NCBI GenBank assembly: GCA_964534325.1
Contig: CAZHOR010000006.1
Span: 1-64,000, forward strand
Reading direction: 5' to 3'
Source of the DNA: JdFR-22 sp964534325
Lineage (GTDB): Archaea; Halobacteriota; Archaeoglobi; Archaeoglobales; Archaeoglobaceae
Length of the DNA stretch: 64,000 nt
Under the pieces are notes generated by a model. The model was given only the letters and a program-made list of their open reading frames with translations, was not told the origin of the DNA and did not search any database. The position numbers and the translations under genes are program-made. Below are positions 45,160 to 52,946 of the stretch, one piece after another. Each line of letters begins with the position of its first letter. Position 1 is the first letter of the stretch.

Positions 45160-45945
45160 ATGGTCGGAAAAAAAAGGAGGATGAATAGGATACTGAAAAA
45201 CGGTCGGACCCTAATAGCCCCTATGGACCACGGAATAACCAAACCGGCCAAGGGGTTAGAAGATATGGACCGCATAATGCGGATGGTCGATTGCGGGGCA
45301 GATGCAGTGGTGGTTCACAAAGGGATAGCCAAAAACTCTGAATACCTTAAGGAGACCAGTATGGGACTTATCATCCACTTGAGTGCCTCCACATCTCTGG
45401 TAGATACTAACGACAAACGGGTGATAACCAGCGTAGAGAAAGCGGTCCAACTGGGTGCTGATGCAGTAAGTGTCCACTTGAATATTGGAAGTGAAACCGA
45501 ACGCCTTCAGCTCGCTGAAGCAGGTGAAGTGGTAGAGGAATGTGACTCCTACGGGATTCCATTGCTGGCTATGGTGTATCCCCGGGGGAAGAATATTGAG
45601 GTGAACACTGAGTCGGTAAAACATGCTGTGAGAGTGGGTTATGAATTGGGTGCGGACGTAATAAAGACCAGCTTCACTCAAAATTTCATGGAGATAGTGG
45701 AACAATCTCCAGTCCCAGTAGTGATAGCTGGTGGGTCAAAGGTCAGTGATCTTAAATTGCTGGAGCAGGTGCGTGAGGCTCTTGATTGTGGAGCCTCAGG
45801 TGTAGCCGTAGGGAGAAATATTTTCCAGAACAGTAACCCGGAAGCAATGGTAAAGGCTTTAAGTCGTGTGATACACAATGACAATGTCAAAGTTGCGAGG
45901 GAGGCACTTTATGAAAGAGATATGGCTGCTTTGCACGGGAGATAA
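45160..45945 (+). CDS. 2-amino-3,7-dideoxy-D-threo-hept-6-ulosonate (ADTH) synthase
   Basis: About 261 residues, class I aldolase (DeoC/FBA-like TIM barrel). Condenses 6-deoxy-5-ketofructose 1-phosphate with aspartate semialdehyde, the archaeal replacement for DAHP synthase. The early APMDHG motif and the Schiff-base Lys region (YELGADVIKTSF) match the family, as does AGGSKVSD. ATG 45160 has GGTG seven bases upstream; ATG 45154 is also possible. It heads the four-gene aromatic operon and is preceded by the aromatic leader ORF. Confidence 0.92.
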   Translation: MVGKKRRMNRILKNGRTLIAPMDHGITKPAKGLEDMDRIMRMVDCGADAVVVHKGIAKNSEYLKETSMGLIIHLSASTSLVDTNDKRVITSVEKAVQLGADAVSVHLNIGSETERLQLAEAGEVVEECDSYGIPLLAMVYPRGKNIEVNTESVKHAVRVGYELGADVIKTSFTQNFMEIVEQSPVPVVIAGGSKVSDLKLLEQVREALDCGASGVAVGRNIFQNSNPEAMVKALSRVIHNDNVKVAREALYERDMAALHGR

Positions 45946-46930
45946 ATGGGAGGAAGAGAAGACCAAACTCACTGACTCCATAGAGCTGGGATTTACGGGA
46001 GCAATTGTAAATAGCCGGTTCGCCGAAAAGGCAAGAAAACTGGGTAGAATAGAAGTAGTAGCTAAATCGAACTCTGAGGGGGAGTTTAAAGACGGTAAAA
46101 AGGCTTTTTTTATTGATGTATCTTCCTCGGAGGATCAGGAGAGAGTGATAAACCTCTCTAAGGAAGCAGATTATATTTTCCTCACTTTCTCGGACTGGAA
46201 GATAATCCCTCTGGAGAACCTCATAGCCATGAAGGAGAGGGCCAAACTTATTGCGGAGGTGGGGAGTGAAGAAGAAGCAAAAGTCGCTCTCACCACCCTG
46301 GAAAAAGGAGCTGATGGTATTGCAGTCAACACCTCATCCAGAGAACAATTAAAGAAATTATCAGAGCTGGTGCTGGAGAGTGGAGAGCAAATAGAACTGA
46401 AGCGAGGGAAGGTGAAGGAAATAAAGCCATTAGGTATGGGTGAGAGAGTGTGTATCGATACAGTGTCCATCATGAGTCCCGGTCAGGGGATGCTGATAGG
46501 CAATAAAGCCAGTTTCATGCTGCTGGTGGCCAGCGAAAGTGAGGAGAGCGAATATGTATCGTCCAGACCATTTAGAGTTAATGCCGGCAGTGTCAATGCT
46601 TATTTGAAGGCCGGTGAGAAGACCAAATATCTTTCCGAGCTGGAAGCCGGAAACGAAGTGGAGATCGTGGGATACGATGGACTGGTGAAGAAGTCGCATG
46701 TGGGGAGAGTAAAGATAGAGAAGCGACCGCTAATACTTGTTAAGGCGGCAGCTGACGGCGAAGAAGGGACAGCCATTCTACAGAACGCAGAGACCATAAA
46801 ACTGGTGGACTCACAGGGAAAGCACGTGTCCGTATCCTCTCTGAATCCCGGTGACGAGATAATGGTATGGGTAGGAGAGAAGGCACGGCACTTCGGAACT
46901 GAAGTTGATGAGTTTATAATTGAAAAATAG
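45911..46930 (+). CDS. 3-dehydroquinate synthase II
   Basis: About 339 residues. The archaeal AroB' type that converts ADTH to 3-dehydroquinate with NAD, unrelated to bacterial AroB. Characteristic are the GMGERVCIDTVSIMSPGQGM core and C-terminal strands VRPFRVNAGSVNAY-like (SRPFRVNAGSVNAYLKAG). The ATG at 45911 follows GGGAGG and overlaps the end of the ADTH synthase gene by 35 bases, so the pair is coupled. Confidence 0.93.
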   Translation: MKEIWLLCTGDKWEEEKTKLTDSIELGFTGAIVNSRFAEKARKLGRIEVVAKSNSEGEFKDGKKAFFIDVSSSEDQERVINLSKEADYIFLTFSDWKIIPLENLIAMKERAKLIAEVGSEEEAKVALTTLEKGADGIAVNTSSREQLKKLSELVLESGEQIELKRGKVKEIKPLGMGERVCIDTVSIMSPGQGMLIGNKASFMLLVASESEESEYVSSRPFRVNAGSVNAYLKAGEKTKYLSELEAGNEVEIVGYDGLVKKSHVGRVKIEKRPLILVKAAADGEEGTAILQNAETIKLVDSQGKHVSVSSLNPGDEIMVWVGEKARHFGTEVDEFIIEK

Positions 46931-46931
46931 C

Positions 46932-47558
46932 ATGAAGATCGTTGTTTCCGCAACAAGTCCCGGTGATATTGAAGCCACCAGGGATGTTGCCGATATCGTG
47001 GAATTGAGACTGGATCTATTTGAAGCACTGCCATCTATGGCAGAAATTAAAGATATTGAAAAGCCCTTGATCATAACCATCCGCAAAAAAGAAGATGGCG
47101 GGGCTTTTGATGGCGACAAAGAACAGCGTTTGGAGATTTTTAGCAGGTTTTGCAGCTCTGACGCTGATGCTGAGGAGCATTATGTTGATGTGGAATACAA
47201 CTCTGATGACCGGTTCTTCGATTTACCCTGTAAGATAATAGAATCATACCACAATTTTGTGGAAACCCCCAGTTACGGGTTCTTGAAGGATCTGGTGGAG
47301 AATAAGAGGGGAGATTTATTTAAAATAGCCTGTTTGGGCAGGAGCAAGCAGGATGTATTGACCATGATTAAAATCCTTTCCGATCACGATAATGTGGTGG
47401 CCTTTTTGATGGGCGAAGACTTTGCATTCACCCGGATCATGGCCGCATTTATGGGTTCACCATTCATTTACTGCCACTCAGGTGATGCGGTGGCTAAAGG
47501 GCAGATCGAAGCCCACCAAGCATATGAAGCTATGAAGATTCTTAGAGGTGAAAAATGA
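46932..47558 (+). CDS. aroD: 3-dehydroquinate dehydratase, type I
   Basis: About 208 residues. Type I enzyme using a Schiff-base Lys: the N-terminal VELRLDLFE and the later DLFKIACLGRSKQDVLTM and YCHSGDAVAKGQIEA stretches match. It dehydrates 3-dehydroquinate to 3-dehydroshikimate. The ATG begins one base after the stop of the DHQ synthase gene; a TTG twelve bases earlier is in frame but less likely. Its stop overlaps the next ATG by four bases. Confidence 0.92.
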   Translation: MKIVVSATSPGDIEATRDVADIVELRLDLFEALPSMAEIKDIEKPLIITIRKKEDGGAFDGDKEQRLEIFSRFCSSDADAEEHYVDVEYNSDDRFFDLPCKIIESYHNFVETPSYGFLKDLVENKRGDLFKIACLGRSKQDVLTMIKILSDHDNVVAFLMGEDFAFTRIMAAFMGSPFIYCHSGDAVAKGQIEAHQAYEAMKILRGEK

Positions 47559-49423
47559 GGATACTGATCTACGGAATGGGCAATATGGGGTCCTTTTTCT
47601 ACAATTTTTTCCTCAACAGAGGGTATAACACTGACGGGTATGATGTTGTTCAGGACAGAAGTGGAGTAAATAGAGACGATATTGGCGAATACGACGTCAT
47701 TTTCCTGTGCGTTCCCATGGACAGGGTGGAGGAAGCCGTGGACACCATCAAACAAAAAAATGTTGAGGCTCTGGTGGTGGATATAGCATCAATCAAGCAG
47801 CAGGTAATATCCGCTCTGGATGACAGCGGTCTGGACTACCTCAGCATTCATCCCATGTTCGGTCCGGGAAGCGAGATAGGCCTGTCCAATATAATAGTGG
47901 TTAGAGAATCAGGTAAAGAAGAAGAAAAGACCATCTTGGAAGAGTTCAAGAGAGCAGGAGCAGTCTTGAGCCGTCTTCCCAAGAATGAGCATGATAGGAA
48001 GATGGCGGAGATCCAGGGTATTGCCCACTTCGTTCTACTGGGAATGGCCAATTTCCTCAACGAAAGGTTCACCAGAGATGAGCTGGTCTATGCCTCCCCC
48101 ATATTTTCCGTGCTGTATAAGCTGACCTCCCGAATACTGAATCAGGACTGGAAGATGTACTATCTGATACAGCAGAACGCTCAGGAAGTAAGAAAAGAAT
48201 TTCTGGAGAAAACAAATGAGCTTGAAAAGAAGTTTTACAGCGAAGAACAGTTCAAGGAGATCTTTGACAGGTTGAAGCCCAATTTTGAAGATTTCAAGGA
48301 CAGCACTTTGATCCTGGATACCTACAAGGCCACAGAAGATGTGGAGGATATGGATCTCCTCAGAGGGTATATAATGGCCATCGACTCCCTGATATTGAGG
48401 TTGATCGAGAAGAGGACGGATGCGGGGAAGAAGATCGCCTTGCACAAGAAGGATAGGAACGAGCCCATAGAGGTTCTGGATGTGGAAGGAGTGAAGATAA
48501 AGGATATACTCAATAGAACTGATCTGAACTCCATTTATGTTCAGAACATATTTGAAGACGTAATGAGGTTGACCAAAGAAGAAGAGTACAAGATTCTGGG
48601 AATATGCAAAACAGTGTCCGTTCTGGGTCCGGCGGGAAGCTTTAGTGAAGAAGCTGCTCTCAAATTGATCGGCTCTCGATTACCTTTGAGATACTCTTCC
48701 ACCAGTGATGAGATAATAAGAAGTGTGGAAGGAGGAAGCGTTGACTACGGGCTTGTGCCCATCGAGAACTCGGTCAACGGTACCGTGTTGCCGGTCTTGG
48801 ACGCTCTTCTCAATAGTGACGTGGAGGTCTTTGGTGAGACTTCACTGGAGATAAACCATTGCCTGGTGGCGAACAGGAACATTTCTCTGAAGGAGGTTAA
48901 GGCAGTGTACTCTCATCCTCAGGCTATAGCCCAGTCCATGGGATTCATCAACAATTACATGCCTCAAGCGGACATAAGGTATACCAGCAGCACTTCAGAT
49001 GCCATATCCTTGCTGGATAACGATTCTACAGCCATAGTGTCGGAGAATGCAGCGAAGCTCCACCGCCTGTATATTCTCAAGAAAAGGATTCAGGACATGG
49101 GCGGTCAGAACGTAACCAGATTCTATGTTATCCGAAAGAGGGGAGCAGAAAAGCAGTCGGGCCAGATAACTTCTCTATTCTTCGGAGCTGAAGACAAACC
49201 CGGTTCTCTAAAAAGCATTCTCGAAGTCTTTGACAAAAGAGGTATAAACATGAGGAAACTGGAATCCAGGCCCGCAAAAACCGGTCTGGGGGATTACATC
49301 TTCTTTGTGGAAGCAGAGAAGGACCTTAATGAGGACGAGCTAAAGGAATTGAGAGGCGTTACGACATTCTGTTACGTGGTTGGTACCTTCGACCCTGTGG
49401 AGAGAGTGGATGTGTGGTGTTAG
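47555..49423 (+). CDS. Fused prephenate dehydrogenase - chorismate mutase - prephenate dehydratase
   Basis: 622 residues in four parts: a TyrA-type NAD-binding domain (1 to about 265, LIYGMGNMGSFF), an AroQ chorismate mutase (about 268-350, DLLRGYIMAIDSLILRLIEKR), a PheA dehydratase (about 355-535, VLGPAGSFSEEAALKL) and an ACT domain (about 545-620, DKPGSLKSILEVFDKRGINM) with the Phe-sensing ESRP motif. It makes both arms of the Phe and Tyr branch from chorismate. The same three-function fusion is known in Archaeoglobus. It closes the operon. Confidence 0.95.
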   Translation: MRILIYGMGNMGSFFYNFFLNRGYNTDGYDVVQDRSGVNRDDIGEYDVIFLCVPMDRVEEAVDTIKQKNVEALVVDIASIKQQVISALDDSGLDYLSIHPMFGPGSEIGLSNIIVVRESGKEEEKTILEEFKRAGAVLSRLPKNEHDRKMAEIQGIAHFVLLGMANFLNERFTRDELVYASPIFSVLYKLTSRILNQDWKMYYLIQQNAQEVRKEFLEKTNELEKKFYSEEQFKEIFDRLKPNFEDFKDSTLILDTYKATEDVEDMDLLRGYIMAIDSLILRLIEKRTDAGKKIALHKKDRNEPIEVLDVEGVKIKDILNRTDLNSIYVQNIFEDVMRLTKEEEYKILGICKTVSVLGPAGSFSEEAALKLIGSRLPLRYSSTSDEIIRSVEGGSVDYGLVPIENSVNGTVLPVLDALLNSDVEVFGETSLEINHCLVANRNISLKEVKAVYSHPQAIAQSMGFINNYMPQADIRYTSSTSDAISLLDNDSTAIVSENAAKLHRLYILKKRIQDMGGQNVTRFYVIRKRGAEKQSGQITSLFFGAEDKPGSLKSILEVFDKRGINMRKLESRPAKTGLGDYIFFVEAEKDLNEDELKELRGVTTFCYVVGTFDPVERVDVWC

Positions 49424-49516
49424 CTCTATTCCGTCTATTCGGTCCATTGGTATTTTTCCCGATCGAAAGGTTAACTGGAGCACAAATTTTATGTTCAGTA
49501 CTGCGTTTATGGCCTT

Positions 49517-49711
49517 ATGAGCGATGAAGATGACTACGTTACAGTCAGATTACCAAAGAAAACCGTGGACCAGATCAAGGAGATTATAGAGAAGCACCCG
49601 GAGTTAGGTTATAACACTGTTGATGAATTTGTGAACGGCTCCATCAGAAATACAATTCATGAGATCCACAGGTTCGAGAAAAGGACTAGAATGAAAAAAG
49701 GAGATGTTTGA
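49517..49711 (+). CDS. Ribbon-helix-helix type small DNA-binding protein
   Basis: 64 residues. A short acidic start is followed by the strand YVTVRLPKKTVDQIKEII and a helix with NTVDEFVNGSIRN, the pattern of ribbon-helix-helix (CopG/MetJ-like) repressors. It is monocistronic. No toxin gene lies beside it. Target is unknown. Confidence 0.7.
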   Translation: MSDEDDYVTVRLPKKTVDQIKEIIEKHPELGYNTVDEFVNGSIRNTIHEIHRFEKRTRMKKGDV

Positions 49712-49784
49712 ACCCCGTTTGAACCCCGTTTGATTGAACTCCCACTCTAACCTGAGTTATGTGTATTCTATCCGGCTTAACTGG

Positions 49785-49979
49785 CTATTTCTCGTGGGTG
49801 AATATATCTTCTATCTTACAGTCGAAGAAATCAGCCAGTTTGAAAGCTAGTTCCAGACTGGGGTCGTATTTACCTTTCTCTATGGAGTTTATAGTCTGCC
49901 TGGTCACACCAACCTTCTTTGCCAGCTCTTCCTGAGTGATATCTTTTGTGGCTCTCCAGACCTTCAAGTTGTTCTTCAT
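49785..49979 (-). CDS. XRE-family small regulator
   Basis: 64 residues; a single Cro/C1-type helix-turn-helix (DITQEELAKKVGVTRQTINS) followed by KGKYDPSLELAFKLADFF. This compact type (YozG-like) is normally encoded right after a small membrane protein of the DUF2178 family. Here that membrane gene lies four bases upstream on the same strand but is frameshifted. The perfect palindrome at 50382-50398 is a candidate operator for self-regulation. The regulator itself looks intact. Confidence 0.88.
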   Translation of the reverse strand: MKNNLKVWRATKDITQEELAKKVGVTRQTINSIEKGKYDPSLELAFKLADFFDCKIEDIFTHEK

Positions 49980-49983
49980 GCTC

Positions 49984-50379
49984 TCACATTTCTTTTCTGT
50001 AGTGATAAGTGTAAACCAGGTATGTTAAACCGGTTACGGCGAAAAGAGGCCCTACTACTAACTCAACTGGTGCGGAAATCCCAGTGATGCCAAAAGTCGC
50101 CATTAAAAGGCCCTGGAGAATGAAGGACACCTGATGCTCTATAACCGGCCTATAACCCAATGCTTACATCCCGTTCATCCTCGATTATCTCTCCTTTACG
50201 CTTTCTCCTGACCCGTACAGTTGTTATCAATAACAATGTGACTCCTGCATGAGTGCAGAGCCAGCTCCTGTTGCGCTCTCGATTCTTATTGGTTCGTAGG
50301 TAAGGACTAAAAGCCCTGTTATGGCCAGGAAGAGTCCCAGTATTGTCATACCATATTCACTTTTTTCTATATCGATCAC
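49984..50379 (-). pseudogene. Frameshifted DUF2178-like membrane protein gene
   Basis: On the minus strand three frames give consecutive parts of one small membrane protein. From GTG at 50379 come a first helix MTILGLFLAITGLLVLTYEP and a stop. A second frame has a helix LLLITTVRVRRKRKGEIIED and ERDVSIG. A third ends HQVSFILQGLLMATFGITG and VGPLFAVTGLTYLVYTYHY before the stop at 49984. At least two frameshifts are needed. The order (DERD-containing loop, four helices, XRE gene next) fits DUF2178. Sequencing error could imitate this. Confidence 0.65.
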
Positions 50380-50381
50380 TT

Positions 50382-50398
50382 AAAGTAAAGTTTACTTT
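50382..50398 (-). promoter_or_regulatory. Palindromic operator upstream of the DUF2178-XRE pair
   Basis: AAAGTAAAGTTTACTTT is a perfect inverted repeat (8-bp arms, one central base), three bases upstream of the predicted GTG of the DUF2178-like gene. The position suits autorepression by the XRE protein. Confidence 0.55.
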
Positions 50399-50558
50399 AC
50401 ATTAAGTACAAAACAACTTTCCATAATGACGTATATGTTTACTCTGTCAAGGGTTTCAGAAGGAGTTTAGCATCATCATCATAACTAACACGAAATCAAA
50501 GCCATTTATTAATAATGAAGTACCCTATTAATGTAAAGCCGGTCCAGAGAGGTTTTGG

Positions 50559-50801
50559 ATGCCCCAAACAACTTCAAAAAAATCAATAATAAAAATTGGC
50601 ACAAGAGTTTCTGGTGTTGAGAACAACACAGAAAGTGAAAAAGTAATTTATTGCCCGTATTGTGGGGATGCCAACCATTTTGCCAGGAACCCCAGCGGTG
50701 CTAACGCAGTCAAGAAATGCGAGCACTTCAGCTCTTTGCTTATGGAAGCATCCAACCATGGAGAGCTCAAATATAAATACTACGCCAGATTCAAGAAATG
50801 A
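50559..50801 (+). CDS. Small zinc-finger-like protein
   Basis: 80 residues. One CPYCG knuckle (about residues 32-36) with a later Cys and His (KKCEH). The N-terminus is basic and polar. No family is recognised. TATA-like TTATTAATAATG (50507-50518) lies 40-50 bases upstream. It is the first of a row of small Cys-containing genes on the plus strand between 50.5 and 52.7 kb. Confidence 0.55.
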   Translation: MPQTTSKKSIIKIGTRVSGVENNTESEKVIYCPYCGDANHFARNPSGANAVKKCEHFSSLLMEASNHGELKYKYYARFKK

Positions 50802-50913
50802 ACAACGTAGGATAAAAAAGGATAAGATAAGATCAGTTGCGCTTTCTCAGAACCTAATCGGTGAAGATCGATTGGATTAAAACCTTACTGGATGGTTGAA
50901 TGGGGGAAGAAAG

Positions 50914-51138
50914 ATGAGAAATACTGTTCAGATTCATTTAAAACCTTGTGATAGGGACTACTCCGGGAGCTACTGTTTTCCATGTGTTTCAGGCTTGTGC
51001 CCTTATAATGCAGACTTTAGGAGGGATTGCTATCCCAGCCTCGATTACGAGATGCAGGAATGGTTTGACGAGCTCTTTTCACTGAGAGCGACCTCCAAAA
51101 GAAAACAACAACTTTTGGTACCAGCCTTAATAAAATAA
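50914..51138 (+). CDS. Small cysteine-rich protein
   Basis: About 74 residues from ATG 50914, preceded by GGGGGAAG. Cysteines cluster in the first half (KPCDRDY, SYCFPCVSGLCPY, RRDCYP), six in all, compatible with one Fe-S cluster or zinc. The second half is a charged helix (YEMQEWFDELFSL). The frame is also open from TTG 50896. No family recognised. Confidence 0.55.
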   Translation: MRNTVQIHLKPCDRDYSGSYCFPCVSGLCPYNADFRRDCYPSLDYEMQEWFDELFSLRATSKRKQQLLVPALIK

Positions 51139-51299
51139 ACCAGTAAGCGGTCCCATAAGCTTAAATTTTTAATTTTTTATTGGGCTTACTTATAGTATAA
51201 CGGATTTGATCTATTGTCTATTGTGAAAAACCTTTTAACTGCTGGACAGTTACTTTATTCCTTCAAGGAAAAATTTTTTAATCAATTCTTGAGGAAAGT

Positions 51300-51375
51300 C
51301 AGTAATCCCCAGGGTCAATCCATTTTTCTTGGTTCCGACCCCCCAACCTTTCAAGAAAAAACCCTGGGGAGTTTT
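51300..51375 (+). ncRNA. Candidate small RNA with C-rich hairpin loop (copy 2)
   Basis: CCCCAGGGT (51307-51315) pairs perfectly with ACCCTGGGG (51361-51369), and inside it TTTTTCTTG (51323-51331) pairs with CAAGAAAAA (51352-51360). GTT/AAC extends the top stem, leaving CCGACCCCCC (51335-51344) in the apical loop. A T-rich TATA-like box (51272-51282) lies about 25 bases before the structure, and TTTT follows it. The loop sequence TTCCGACCCCCCAAC is identical to the one at 6469-6483. The structure fills a gap between two small genes. Confidence 0.6.
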
Positions 51376-51511
51376 CATTTAATTAAGTGGTGCTGCTGTT
51401 CACCACGATCACTCATCATATTTTTCGCTACAATGAGTGGAGGTTCTATCTGAGATATGATTATGTTAAAATCCGCAAATAATAACCCATGCAAGTATAG
51501 AATTGGGGGTA

Positions 51512-51760
51512 ATGGATGATAAATTCGCTATTATGATATTGGTTCTGATGGTCATAATGGTCGCAATTCCCAGTGGCCTGCTCGTAGTGCAGGAGGAGCA
51601 ACAGGAGAAGTTCTGTTGCTGCAATCAATCCCAGGACAACCCCCCACTAATTAATGAAGTGGGTCCGGGTTGCAGCAAAGTGAACTGCAGCGACGTTGTC
51701 TGCCAGAACGACCAGGAACCTTCGATGTCACAGTCGCCGGATTACGACCTCGGCATCTGA
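51512..51760 (+). CDS. Small membrane-anchored cysteine-rich protein
   Basis: About 82 residues from ATG 51512, with GGGGG 3-7 bases ahead. An N-terminal hydrophobic helix (FAIMILVLMVIMVAIPSGLLVV) is followed by a polar tail with seven Cys (FCCCNQ, GCSKVNCSDVVC). It is probably anchored in the membrane with the Cys region outside. No family recognised. Its G5 ribosome site could pair with the C6 loop of the hairpin 140 bases upstream. Confidence 0.55.
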   Translation: MDDKFAIMILVLMVIMVAIPSGLLVVQEEQQEKFCCCNQSQDNPPLINEVGPGCSKVNCSDVVCQNDQEPSMSQSPDYDLGI

Positions 51761-52042
51761 GATCAGATCCATTTATCTCAATTTCATGACCATCTCGATT
51801 TTCAGCTATTGATCCAATTCACGGTACTTTGGTTGTTAATTGCTAACGGAGTTGGCATTAAAGACGCTCAACCAGCCACTTTCAGCAAATGACCTTTCTA
51901 TTCTTTAACTATATAATTCACTACGGGACAGTCAAGCAAACCAATTTCCTAATAGAATGTGTGTTAATAACCAAAAGATCCCGATCTCAGTATCTCAAAA
52001 ACACTTAAATCGATTAGATTAGAACACTCAGCGGGTGTAAAA
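51761..52042. other. Intergenic region without recognised content
   Basis: AT-rich, no credible ORF. TATA-like AACACTTAAAT near 51998-52010 probably serves the next gene. I see no strong hairpin. Confidence 0.4.
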
Positions 52043-52261
52043 ATGGGAGATTGGGAAGAAGTATTCAACAAATACGATGAGGACACAATTAACGAGATAG
52101 TTGAAGCTTACCGCGATTACTTAAAAGAAAAGGGATATCGGATCACAACGAAGCACGGGGTTTGCTCCCAATGCATGGACACCTGCAACACATTCTTCGT
52201 ATTATGCAAGAAATGCTACGACAAATACCAGAAACAAATGGCAGGTGGACCAGAAAAATAA
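52043..52261 (+). CDS. Small zinc-finger-like protein
   Basis: 72 residues. An N-terminal helix rich in acidic residues (EEVFNKYDEDTINEIVEAY) leads to a zinc-binding tail CSQCMDTCNTFFVLCKKC, five cysteines. ATG 52043 is about 35 bases after a TATA-like box, with GGGTG upstream. No family recognised. It belongs to the row of small Cys proteins in this stretch. Confidence 0.55.
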   Translation: MGDWEEVFNKYDEDTINEIVEAYRDYLKEKGYRITTKHGVCSQCMDTCNTFFVLCKKCYDKYQKQMAGGPEK

Positions 52262-52283
52262 TGGAGGAGGAGCACAAACTGTC

Positions 52284-52448
52284 ATGGTGAAAACAATAGT
52301 GGGAAGCGTGTACACGTTGTCAAAGATATATAATATAATAATCATAGACTTAAAATCAAACAATATTATCAATATTGAAGTTCTAATCAATATTGGAGAC
52401 CGGTTGGAGAGGTACCAATTTAAAAAGAAGACACCGGTTTTCAGATAG
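52284..52448 (+). CDS. Small hypothetical protein, possibly beta-rich
   Basis: 54 residues from ATG 52284, which follows GGAGGAGG by about 12 bases. The sequence alternates hydrophobic and polar residues (VKTIVGSVYTLSKIYNIIII, then NIEVLINIGDRLERY), typical of a small beta barrel. The frame is also open to a GTG at 52245 that overlaps the previous gene. No cysteines, no family. Confidence 0.4.
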   Translation: MVKTIVGSVYTLSKIYNIIIIDLKSNNIINIEVLINIGDRLERYQFKKKTPVFR

Positions 52449-52492
52449 TGCAAAGATAAAGGAGAAAGGAGAGATGAAAACCCCTCAAAAAT

Positions 52493-52648
52493 ATGGAAGT
52501 GGTTGAATTGGTTAGATATATATTATTGGACAAAATAGTTAAGTGTCCTAAAGACAGCACTACACAGGACATTGAAGACTGTAGAGGGTGTAAAATGCTC
52601 AAAAAGGAGCATATGAACCATATTGAGTGTTACTACGAGGACACTTGA
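52493..52648 (+). CDS. Small cysteine-containing protein, 51 residues
   Basis: ATG 52493 to TGA 52646-52648. Begins MEVVELVRYILLDKIVKCPK and continues with DIEDCRGCKMLKKEHMNHIE, then CYYEDT. Four Cys and two His in a compact arrangement (CP..., CRGC, H, H, C) suggest a zinc or Fe-S site. It is the last of the small Cys-rich genes before tRNA-Ile. GGAGAG lies about 20 bases upstream, rather far for a ribosome site. Confidence 0.5.
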   Translation: MEVVELVRYILLDKIVKCPKDSTTQDIEDCRGCKMLKKEHMNHIECYYEDT

Positions 52649-52764
52649 GGCAGCTTGAACTGATTATACCTAAAATTGTTATCAAGAATTCTAAGAGTAC
52701 CGCGTTATTACAGATGACGAATGATCTGTATGTCACAACTATTCTTCCTTTTGGACAAAACAAG

Positions 52765-52839
52765 TGGGCCCGGAGGGGTTTGAACCCTCGACTTCTCGCT
52801 TATCAGGCGAGCGCTCTAACCAGGCTGAGCCACGGGCCC
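52765..52839 (-). tRNA. tRNA-Ile (GAT)
   Basis: The minus strand gives acceptor GGGCCCG/CGGGCCC, D-arm TGGCTCAGCCTGGTTAGAGC, anticodon stem CTCGC/GCGAG with loop CTGATAA (anticodon GAT), and T-loop GGTTCAAACC. Discriminator A, no CCA encoded, no intron. Confidence 0.97.
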
Positions 52840-52946
52840 AATTAATTAATGGGGCACTTTAATTGGTTATCACTTGTTCTACATCTCTACATTTAAAAGT
52901 TTTCTCGGTTAGTGGTTGGTTCGTGGTGGATTTGCCTGTTTCCTTG

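Noticed and set aside
51293..51303. GAGGAAAGTC resembling the RNase P RNA conserved start
   Set aside because: None of the other conserved RNase P RNA segments (such as ACAGAAA) follows within 400 bases.
51214..51453. 79-codon open frame covering the hairpin at 51307-51369
   Set aside because: It runs through both arms of a perfect inverted repeat, has no ribosome site, and its composition is not protein-like. The RNA structure explains the sequence better.
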